Shown here: positions 1-5,293 of the stretch, one piece after another
Numbering within the stretch: the first letter of the stretch is position 1
Layout: each line of letters begins with the position of its first letter
Assembly (NCBI GenBank): GCA_031551765.1
Contig: JAVBNC010000107.1
Coordinates: forward strand, 1-8,403
DNA: 8,403 bases
DNA from: JAVBNC01 sp031551765
GTDB taxonomy: Bacteria; Desulfobacterota; Desulfovibrionia; Desulfovibrionales; Desulfovibrionaceae
Direction: 5' to 3'
Translations under genes and position numbers: made by a program
Notes under the pieces: generated by a model
The model's database searches: none
What the model saw: only the letters and a program-made list of their open reading frames with translations
Told to the model about the DNA's origin: nothing

Positions 1-32
1 GAAAACCCCCTGTTTGGAAAAAGGGGGTTTTC
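1..32. repeat. Perfect 10-bp inverted repeat at left window edge
   Basis: Positions 1-10 (GAAAACCCCC) pair exactly with 23-32 (GGGGGTTTTC) around a 12-nt loop. The pyrimidine-rich stretch that follows (about 28-50) resembles, in inverted orientation, the purine-rich block at 8241-8265. This is therefore probably the outer end of the left copy of the repeat that flanks the gene block. It may continue beyond the window. Confidence 0.6.
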
Positions 33-104
33 CCTTCCCCCAGACCCCCATCCCGTTCCACTAAAAACTGGGACAGGGGGAGGGGGTCGTTTCTCGTGGC
101 TTAT

Positions 105-139
105 GGCGGCACCGTACAATGACGGTGCCGCCCTTTTTT
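105..139 (+). terminator. Rho-independent terminator for a plus-strand gene left of the window
   Basis: A perfect 11-bp stem (105-115 GGCGGCACCGT with 122-132 ACGGTGCCGCC) closes a 6-nt loop and is followed by a C and six Ts at 134-139. The T run lies on the plus strand, so it would stop transcription arriving from the left, opposite to the aconitase gene. The same hairpin with different stem bases occurs inverted at 8157-8186, so it is also part of the flanking repeat. Confidence 0.8.
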
Positions 140-190
140 ATCCTTTCAATCCAGCTTCCGCCAGTATGTGAGCGCCGTGGCGCGACAATT

Positions 191-263
191 CCGCAGGATA
201 GCGGACTTGCCCGCCGGGGTCCTCCCCGGCGCCCCGCAGGGGCCAGGCACAGGAAGTGTCTGG
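191..263. other. Cluster of three adjacent hairpins, no gene
   Basis: Three stem-loops follow one another: CCGC/GCGG (191-194 with 201-204), CGCCGGGG/CCCCGGCG (212-219 with 224-231, TCCT loop) and CCAGGCAC/GTGTCTGG (243-250 with 256-263, one G-T pair). The right-hand copy of the flanking repeat lacks this roughly 105-nt stretch, so it looks like an insertion in the left copy. It could be a structured RNA or simply a GC-rich repeat. There is no T tract beside it. The rest of 1-389 shows no credible coding sequence. Confidence 0.4.
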
Positions 264-280
264 TCAGCAGAACGGCAGAT

Positions 281-391
281 GCGCACCATTTTCTTAGTCA
301 CCCTGAAAGGGGTCCAGGGGCGCTAGCCCTTGGCGGGTGCAGGGCAGCGCCCTGCTCTCACTCTTAGATGGCTTCGACAAAATTGCCTTTT
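281..391 (-). repeat. Left copy of a ~110-bp flanking element, inverted relative to 8012-8120
   Basis: Read on the minus strand, this element starts inside the aconitase stop codon (its leading A bases supply the last two bases of TAA) and runs about 110 nt. It matches 8012-8120 on the plus strand with roughly nine in ten positions identical by eye; the first 25 are identical. It contains a small GCAGGGC/GCCCTGC hairpin and CCCTGG/CAGGG-type inverted repeats. In both copies it lies directly downstream of a gene in the direction of transcription. No transposase is present in the window. Confidence 0.85.
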
Positions 392-2333
392 ACGAAGCTT
401 TCTGCCTGGTATAGTTCAATAACCCGCCCAAACGCAGGACTTCCCGCTGGCGCTCGCTTAACTCGCAGCGTGCGGAGAAGGTGGTGCCTTTGGTCTTGTT
501 GGTTACGGTGACCTGGGGTTTTTCTATGGCCTGGTGCAGGTTTTCGATGACCAGCTCGTCGCCGGGGCTGATGGCGTCGTAGTCCGCGTCCGAGGTGAAG
601 AACAGCGGCAGAATGCCGAAGTTGACCAGGTTGGCGCAGTGGATGCGCTCTATGCCTTTGGCGATAATGGCGGCCACGCCCAGGAACATGGGGCAGATGG
701 CGGCATGCTCGCGGCTGGACCCCTGGCCGTAGCTGTGCCCGGCCACGATGATCGAGGGCGTGCCTTTGGCCTGGTAGGCCTTGCAGCGGGCGGGGAAGTC
801 CTTGTCCACGTCGCGCAGGACATACTCGCTGTATTTGGCCACGTTGGAGCGGTACTTCATCAGGCCGCCGGACGCGGGCAGGATGTGGTCAGTGGTGATG
901 TTGTCCTCCACCTTGATGGCCACGGCGCCGTCCAGCTTCTGGGGCAGGGGGTCTTTCTTGGGCGGCTGGCCGATATTGGGGCCGCGCACGATTTCCGCCG
1001 TGCCCGTGGGCTTGATGAGCATGCTGTCGTCCAGGATGTACTTTTCCGGCAGGCCTATGGACTGGTAGGGCATGGAGTAGAGCTTTTCCATGTCGCGGGG
1101 GTCGGTGATCACACCGGTGATGGCGGCAATGGCCGCGGTTTCCGGGCTGACAAGGTAGACGTTGGCGTCCGCCGTGCCGCTGCGGCCCTTGAAATTGCGG
1201 TTGGAGGTGCGCAGGGAAACCGCGCCGCTGCGCGGGGCCTGGCCGCTGCCGAAACAGAAGCCGCAGGCGGATTCCAGCATGCGCGCCCCGGCGTTCAGAA
1301 AGGTGGCCAGCGCGCCGTTGGCGGCGATCATCTGGTAGACCTGGCGGCTGCCCGGCACGATGCCCAGGCTGACCTGGGGGTGCACCGTGCGGCCTTCCAG
1401 CATCTTGGCCACGATCATCAGGTCACGGTAGGAGGAGTTGGTGCAGCTGCCGATGAGCACCTGGTGCACCGTCTTCCCGGCCAGATCTTTGATCTTGCCC
1501 ACGTTGCCGGGGGAGTGGGGCATGGCGGCGGCGGGCTCCAGGGAGTCCAGGTCGATGTCGATGACGCGGTCGTAGGTTGCGTCCGGGTCCGGCCCCAGGG
1601 GCTGCCAGTCGCTCTCGCGGCCCTGGGCGGCGAAAAAGGCTTTGGTCTGCTCGTCGCTGGGGAAAATGGAGGTGGTCACGCCGGTTTCCGTGCCCATGTT
1701 GGTAATGGTGCCGCGTTCCGGCACGGTCAGAAAGGGCAGGCCCGTGCCGCCGTATTCGATGACGCAGCCCACGTTGCCCTTGACCCCGAAGAGGCGCAGC
1801 ACTTCCAGCACCACGTCTTTGGCGCTGCACCAGGGTTTCAGACGGCCGTTCAGGTTGACCCTGATGACCTTGGGGTACACGAAATTGAAGGGGCCGCCGC
1901 CCATGGCCACGGCCAGGTCCAGACCGCCCACGCCAATGGAGATCATGCCCACGGCCCCGCAGGTGGGGGTGTGGCTGTCCGCGCCCAGCTGTATCCAGCC
2001 GGGGCGGCTGTAGCGTTCTAGCTGCACCTGGTGGCAGATGCCGTTGCCCGCCTTGGAGAACACAAGGCCGAATTTGTCGGCGGCGGACTGCAGATAGGCG
2101 TGGTCGTCGGCGTTTTCAAAGCCGTCCTGCATGGTCTGGTGATCGGCGTAAATGACGGCCAGCTTGGTTTTGACCTTGGGCATGCCCATGGCTTCAAACT
2201 GCAGACAGGCCATGGTGCCGGAAGAGTCCGGCATGAGAATGGAGTCCACGGAGACGGCCACTTCCTCTCCGGGAACCAGGGAGCCGCCCGCCTGGTGGGC
2301 GTCGATAATTTTTTGCACAAGGTTCTTGCCCAT
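390..2333 (-). CDS. Aconitate hydratase, monomeric Aquifex-type (647 aa)
   Basis: This [4Fe-4S] hydro-lyase of the aconitase/isopropylmalate isomerase superfamily would interconvert citrate and isocitrate through cis-aconitate in the cytoplasm. Seen: GADSHTPTCGAVG (117-129); GSCTNSS (295-301) with cluster ligand C297; ACGFCFG (356-362) with ligands C357 and C360; SNRNFKGRSGT (377-387) with substrate Arg at 379 and 384; DNITTDHILPA (477-487); and the swivel-domain motif YGQGSSREHAA (535-545). At 647 aa it is shorter than AcnA or AcnB (about 850-900) and fits the short putative-aconitase subfamily with a C-terminal LeuD-like swivel. The ATG at 2333 is chosen because AAGGAG lies 5 nt upstream. 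The usual GPCIG is GFCFG here. A terminator at 2418-2452 separates it from the upstream transporter gene, so it may have its own promoter or depend on read-through. Homoaconitase- or dimethylmaleate-hydratase-like substrates cannot be excluded. Confidence 0.93.
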   Translation of the reverse strand: MGKNLVQKIIDAHQAGGSLVPGEEVAVSVDSILMPDSSGTMACLQFEAMGMPKVKTKLAVIYADHQTMQDGFENADDHAYLQSAADKFGLVFSKAGNGICHQVQLERYSRPGWIQLGADSHTPTCGAVGMISIGVGGLDLAVAMGGGPFNFVYPKVIRVNLNGRLKPWCSAKDVVLEVLRLFGVKGNVGCVIEYGGTGLPFLTVPERGTITNMGTETGVTTSIFPSDEQTKAFFAAQGRESDWQPLGPDPDATYDRVIDIDLDSLEPAAAMPHSPGNVGKIKDLAGKTVHQVLIGSCTNSSYRDLMIVAKMLEGRTVHPQVSLGIVPGSRQVYQMIAANGALATFLNAGARMLESACGFCFGSGQAPRSGAVSLRTSNRNFKGRSGTADANVYLVSPETAAIAAITGVITDPRDMEKLYSMPYQSIGLPEKYILDDSMLIKPTGTAEIVRGPNIGQPPKKDPLPQKLDGAVAIKVEDNITTDHILPASGGLMKYRSNVAKYSEYVLRDVDKDFPARCKAYQAKGTPSIIVAGHSYGQGSSREHAAICPMFLGVAAIIAKGIERIHCANLVNFGILPLFFTSDADYDAISPGDELVIENLHQAIEKPQVTVTNKTKGTTFSARCELSERQREVLRLGGLLNYTRQKAS

Positions 2334-2340
2334 GAGCGCT

Positions 2341-2369
2341 CCTTTGCAAAGGCCGGAACAGGGCCGGCC
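2341..2369 (-). promoter_or_regulatory. Hairpin next to the aconitase ribosome-binding site
   Basis: On the minus strand a 6-bp stem (2364-2369 with 2351-2356, GGCCGG/CCGGCC, 7-nt loop) is followed by the palindrome CTTTGCAAAG, whose 3' half overlaps the AAGGAG Shine-Dalgarno of the aconitase gene. No recognisable -35/-10 pair was found between 2334 and 2417. The structure could influence translation initiation; this is inference. Confidence 0.3.
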
Positions 2370-2385
2370 AAACGGTTGTGACGCC

Positions 2386-2413
2386 GCGGGCGCCAGGGTC
2401 AGCCGGCGCCCGC
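2386..2413 (-). repeat. 9-bp GC-rich inverted repeat upstream of the aconitase gene
   Basis: GCGGGCGCC (2386-2394) pairs exactly with GGCGCCCGC (2405-2413) around a 10-nt loop. It lies just past the T tail of the 2418-2452 terminator in the direction of transcription and has no T tail of its own. It may act as a second termination element, a pause site or part of the aconitase leader. Confidence 0.4.
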
Positions 2414-2417
2414 GCGG

Positions 2418-2452
2418 AAAAGAAAAGCACGGCCCGCGTCGTGCGGGCCGTG
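2418..2452 (-). terminator. Rho-independent terminator of the lyase-transporter operon
   Basis: A perfect 10-bp stem (2443-2452 with 2428-2437, CACGGCCCGC/GCGGGCCGTG) encloses a 5-nt loop. On the minus strand it is followed by the tail CTTTTCTTTT (2427-2418). It begins 7 nt after the transporter stop codon, the normal place for an operon terminator. The tail is interrupted by C, so some read-through into the aconitase gene is possible. Confidence 0.85.
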
Positions 2453-2459
2453 GTGGTTT

Positions 2460-3935
2460 TTACTGCACAATATACGGCATGATGAACGCGCCCCAGCCGA
2501 CGTAGATCAGCACGGCCGCGGCCATCAACGGCACACCAAGCCGCAGTTGGTCCGTTCTGGAGAAGTAGCCGAAGTCATAGGCGAGCATGGGCTGAGAGCC
2601 CTGCTGCGGCAACAGGAAGCCGGCGCGGCAGAACACGTACACCACCCAGCCTATGCACACCAACTGCGCCGGAGAAAGGCCTGCCTGCTTGCCAAGTTCC
2701 ATGGACAGGGGAATAAAGAGCACGGCCGCGCCGGTGTTGGAGGAAACCGCGATACGCAGCACAATGAGCACCGCCAGCACCAGGATCAGAATGCCCAGGA
2801 GGCTGTTGATCTTGAAGGTGGCCAGCCAGGTGGCGATGAACTTCATGACGCCGTTGGCGGTCAGCGCGCGCACAAAGCCGAGCGAGACGCCCACGATGAG
2901 CATGGTGTTCCAGGCAAAGCTCTTGCTGTCGGACTTCCAGTTACCCGGCCCGACATAGGGCAGGTAAAAGGCGATGATCATGGCGATCATGGTGATATCC
3001 AGCGGAATGCCGTGCCACTTGTCCGTCACCCAGAAACCGAGAGTGATGAAGAACACGGTCAGCACGTACTTTTCCGTGGAGTTCATGGGTCCCAGTTCTT
3101 TCATGCGGTCTTCCACAAAGCTCAAGGGAATATCATCCACCGAGGAAGGGTAGATCTTGAGAATGAGGAAGTAGAAGGAAATCAGCAGCAGCAGCGCCGG
3201 AATGACCAGATAGGAGGCCACGGCCATCCAGCTCTGCGTCAGGCCGGAACCGGTGGCGATCATGTCGCCGGCCATCAGGGTCAGGGGGGAGGCGGTCAGA
3301 AACGCCGCGCCCATCATGCCCGGCAGAAGGCCGCAAAGGATGTAGATGCCTTTCTGAAAGGGGTTGCCGCCGGTATCGTTGCCGTTGTCGTCCAGCTTGC
3401 TGAACTTGAAGGGCTTCTGCATGGCTTCGGCCAGGGCCAGGTAAATGGCGGCGCGGCCCGTGGCGGAGGGCACCATGACGGACATGGGCACTTCCACGCA
3501 GAAAATGGCCAGCAGCATGCGCTTGGCTTTAACCACGGTCTGGCCGCCGGAAATGAGGCGCAGAATGCTGAACACGGCCCGTTGCGAAAGGCCGCACTTT
3601 TGCACCACAAAGGCAAAGGCCGTGGCGGCCATACAAATAAGCGGCGTGGTGTTGGCAAGCCCGCCTATGGCCGCGTTGATCCCGGCTTTCATGCTCTTGC
3701 TCAGGCCCTTGCTCGGGTCCATATAGCAGAGCGTAATCAGCACGATAAGCACCAGAGCCGATACCGGGTAGGAAACGGCTTCCGTGGACCACACCACGAC
3801 GATAAAGGCCAGGAGCGCCAGCAGCCGCTGCCCCTGGGGGCTGAGGCCCGTCATGGGAGCCAGAAAGAACATCACAAATGCGCCCACGGCCAGCGCGAGC
3901 AACAGATACATCAATTTCCGTTTCTGTAGAGGCAT
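2460..3935 (-). CDS. DASS/SLC13-family divalent organic anion transporter (CitT-like)
   Basis: This inner-membrane carrier has 491 aa, usual for bacterial CitT/INDY-type transporters of di- and tricarboxylates such as citrate, succinate, malate or tartrate. About 11-12 hydrophobic segments can be seen, including roughly 9-27, 36-70, 95-112, 142-156, 197-225, 236-260, 289-303, 312-328, 342-358, 377-397, 425-442 and 467-489. Family signatures are the half-site VPSATGRAAI (155-164) and the SNT motif in SSNTGAAVLFIPLSM (398-412), which line the substrate and ion sites in this family. GGAAGGA precedes the ATG at 3935. The lyase stop codon is 37 nt upstream on the same strand, so the two are almost certainly co-transcribed, with a terminator just after this gene. 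Na+ symport versus anion exchange, and the actual substrate, cannot be read from sequence; the neighbouring lyase points to a hydroxy di- or tricarboxylate. Confidence 0.88.
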   Translation of the reverse strand: MPLQKRKLMYLLLALAVGAFVMFFLAPMTGLSPQGQRLLALLAFIVVVWSTEAVSYPVSALVLIVLITLCYMDPSKGLSKSMKAGINAAIGGLANTTPLICMAATAFAFVVQKCGLSQRAVFSILRLISGGQTVVKAKRMLLAIFCVEVPMSVMVPSATGRAAIYLALAEAMQKPFKFSKLDDNGNDTGGNPFQKGIYILCGLLPGMMGAAFLTASPLTLMAGDMIATGSGLTQSWMAVASYLVIPALLLLISFYFLILKIYPSSVDDIPLSFVEDRMKELGPMNSTEKYVLTVFFITLGFWVTDKWHGIPLDITMIAMIIAFYLPYVGPGNWKSDSKSFAWNTMLIVGVSLGFVRALTANGVMKFIATWLATFKINSLLGILILVLAVLIVLRIAVSSNTGAAVLFIPLSMELGKQAGLSPAQLVCIGWVVYVFCRAGFLLPQQGSQPMLAYDFGYFSRTDQLRLGVPLMAAAVLIYVGWGAFIMPYIVQ

Positions 3936-3972
3936 ATTGTCTATCCTTCCAACGTTAGGGGTTGCCCGTGGG

Positions 3973-4839
3973 TTAAGATTTGTAGCGCAGTTCCTGAGCG
4001 CGCATTTCGGCGAGATGGGTGATCTCGTTGCGCTCTTTCATGGAAATCATCAGGTGGTCGCAATTGTTGCTGGTGCCGTGGTGCATCAAGTGGGACAAAA
4101 GGTCCTTGGTGCCTTTGACGGCCGCTTTCAGCGGGGCGTTGGCGTACAGCACGATGTTAAAGCCCATCTTTTCCATTTCGCTGTTGGTCAAAAGAGGCGT
4201 TTTGCCGCCTTCCACCATGTTGGCCACGTGCCAGCTTTTCAGGGTGGAGGTGACCAGCTTCATTTGATCGACGCTGACGGGCGCTTCCACGAACAGGATG
4301 TCCGCGCCGGCTTCCAGGAACCTGGCGCCGCGCTCCAGGGCGTCGTCAATGCCGTTGACGGCGATGGCGTCGGTGCGGGCGATAAGCAGCGCGTCCGGGT
4401 CAATGGACATGGCGTCTTTGGCCGCCTTGATCTTGCTGACCATTTCCTCGGTGCTCACCACGGCCTTGCCGTCAAAGTGGCCGCAGCGCTTGGGCAGCAC
4501 CTGGTCTTCCAGTTGCAGGCAGGCGATGCCGGCGGCGGTGAATTCCTTGGCGGTGCGGTAGGTGTTCAGCGCGTTGCCGTGGCCGTTGTCGATATCGGCG
4601 ATAACCGGCACGGAAACGGAGTCGTTCATGCGTTTGGCCGTCTCCAGCACTTCGCTCATGGTGGCCAGGCCGATGTCAGGCACGCCGAACTGCATGTTGG
4701 CGATGCCGGCGCCCGTGGCGTACACCACTTCAAACCCGGCCATTTCCACCAGTTTGGCCAAAAGCGCGGTGGACGCGCCGGGGGCGGGCAGCACGCCGCC
4801 TTTTTTCAGCCTGTTCCGCAGCACTGTGGACTTTTTCAT
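3973..4839 (-). CDS. Isocitrate lyase/PEP mutase-family carbon-carbon lyase (PrpB or dimethylmalate lyase type)
   Basis: This Mg2+-dependent lyase of the PEP mutase/isocitrate lyase superfamily would perform a retro-aldol-type cleavage of a 2-hydroxyacid, as in methylisocitrate to pyruvate plus succinate or dimethylmalate to pyruvate plus propionate. Seen: YATGAGIANMQFGVPDIGL (40-58); ADIDNGHGN (81-89) with metal-region Asp 82 and 84; LEDQVLPKRCGH (110-121) with metal-ligand Glu/Asp 111-112 and catalytic C119, which distinguishes lyases from the Cys-lacking oxaloacetate decarboxylases; and ARTDA (154-158). The 288-aa length fits PrpB or dimethylmalate lyase and is much shorter than AceA (about 430). 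The ATG at 4839 is preceded by AAGGAG with 5-nt spacing; an in-frame ATG at 4896 has no such site and would add 19 unrelated residues. It is the first gene of an operon with the DASS transporter. No prpC or prpD is nearby, so a methylcitrate-cycle role is not supported. Confidence 0.88.
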   Translation of the reverse strand: MKKSTVLRNRLKKGGVLPAPGASTALLAKLVEMAGFEVVYATGAGIANMQFGVPDIGLATMSEVLETAKRMNDSVSVPVIADIDNGHGNALNTYRTAKEFTAAGIACLQLEDQVLPKRCGHFDGKAVVSTEEMVSKIKAAKDAMSIDPDALLIARTDAIAVNGIDDALERGARFLEAGADILFVEAPVSVDQMKLVTSTLKSWHVANMVEGGKTPLLTNSEMEKMGFNIVLYANAPLKAAVKGTKDLLSHLMHHGTSNNCDHLMISMKERNEITHLAEMRAQELRYKS

Positions 4840-4906
4840 GACAACTCCTTGGGCTTTATCCAAACGCATGGCGCGCCTTGGAATGATTATGGGCAAAGGG
4901 CGGGAG

Positions 4907-4950
4907 AAAAAGAAAAGGCAAGTCGGTCTATGGTGAGCACGGACTTGCCT
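4907..4950 (-). terminator. Terminator-like hairpin in the leader of the lyase operon (possible attenuator)
   Basis: On the minus strand AGGCAAGTC (4950-4942) pairs perfectly with GACTTGCCT (4924-4916) across a 17-nt loop, followed by TTTCTTTTT. It sits about 68 nt before the lyase ATG and downstream of both predicted minus-strand promoters. It could therefore stop transcription before the operon (attenuation) or end a small RNA. No known riboswitch or T-box motif was recognised in the leader. Confidence 0.6.
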
Positions 4951-5098
4951 GTCTGTCTGCGTTCCTCCGGTTCCGCATGCGCGGTTTTAGCTTTGTTGGG
5001 CGCGGAGCACCGCGCGGCGGGGAAACAGCGTCATTTCAGAAAGCCGGAAACAGCCGCCTTGTGAGGCACGAGGCTGACCCGGACGATGATTGGATCCA

Positions 5099-5127
5099 AC
5101 TGTACTGTGCTTCATCCATCTTGTCAA
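5099..5127 (-). promoter_or_regulatory. Predicted sigma-70 promoter for the lyase operon (proximal)
   Basis: On the minus strand, TTGACA (5127-5122) is followed by a 17-nt spacer and TACAGT (5104-5099, four of six consensus bases). Transcription would start near 5092, giving a leader of about 250 nt that includes the 4907-4950 hairpin. A 10-bp palindrome, TTGGATCCAA (5090-5099), overlaps the -10 and predicted start and could be a weak operator. Confidence 0.5.
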
Positions 5128-5190
5128 AATGCCCCGGCCGATGCGGCCCTGCTGTAGGCCGTCGCGGAGCCCAAAAGAAAAATGGAAGTC

Positions 5191-5208
5191 CATTTGGTGT
5201 ACCAAATG
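5191..5208. promoter_or_regulatory. Perfect 18-bp palindromic operator, GntR/FadR (FCD) type
   Basis: CATTTGGTGTACCAAATG is a perfect inverted repeat (8-bp arms around GT). Its TTGGT..ACCAA core is the kind of site bound by FCD-domain GntR regulators, which commonly sense organic acids. It lies between the divergent lyase operon and porin gene and covers the -10/start region of the predicted distal minus-strand promoter (5205-5235), the expected place for a repressor. The regulator gene is not in the window. Confidence 0.65.
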
Positions 5209-5235
5209 TATGAAGAATACCCCCTTCGCTGTCAA
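5205..5235 (-). promoter_or_regulatory. Predicted sigma-70 promoter for the lyase operon (distal, operator-overlapped)
   Basis: A consensus TTGACA lies at 5235-5230 on the minus strand. Candidate -10 hexamers are TACATT (5210-5205, 19-nt spacer) or CATACA (5212-5207, 17-nt spacer). The -10 is weak or over-spaced, which suits a regulated promoter. The predicted start (about 5198) falls at the centre of the 5191-5208 palindrome. Confidence 0.45.
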
Positions 5236-5293
5236 GCGGGAAAAAATGAGATACGCGTGACAGGCTGCTGAAAATATCCTAACAGGCATGCGT

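Noticed and set aside
119..367. Possible 82-aa protein in the left flank
   Set aside because: It begins inside the loop of a terminator hairpin and runs through the repeat; no ribosome-binding site or recognisable domain.
534..2021. Long open plus-strand frame (495 codons) antisense to the aconitase gene
   Set aside because: It is a mirror of a strongly conserved aconitase in GC-rich DNA. The translation is low-complexity, rich in Gly/Ala/His/Val, and has no recognisable motif.
2547..3929. Long open plus-strand frame opposite the transporter gene
   Set aside because: Its His/Gln/Gly-rich composition is typical of the antisense of a membrane-protein gene; the minus-strand frame carries clear DASS motifs and a ribosome-binding site.
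4886..4891. CATAAT as a -10 for a promoter downstream of the leader terminator
   Set aside because: No -35-like hexamer is found at a suitable distance; the upstream sequence is the T-rich terminator tail.
4840..4896. Upstream ATG start for the lyase
   Set aside because: It lacks a ribosome-binding site and adds residues unlike the family, while AAGGAG lies 5 nt before the ATG at 4839.
3784..5064. Plus-strand frame spanning the lyase gene and leader (426 codons)
   Set aside because: It runs antisense through the conserved lyase and its regulatory region and has no family signature.
4987..5289. 100-codon minus-strand frame in the divergent region
   Set aside because: It starts upstream of the operator promoter's start site, overlaps the operator and has no recognisable features; more likely regulatory DNA.
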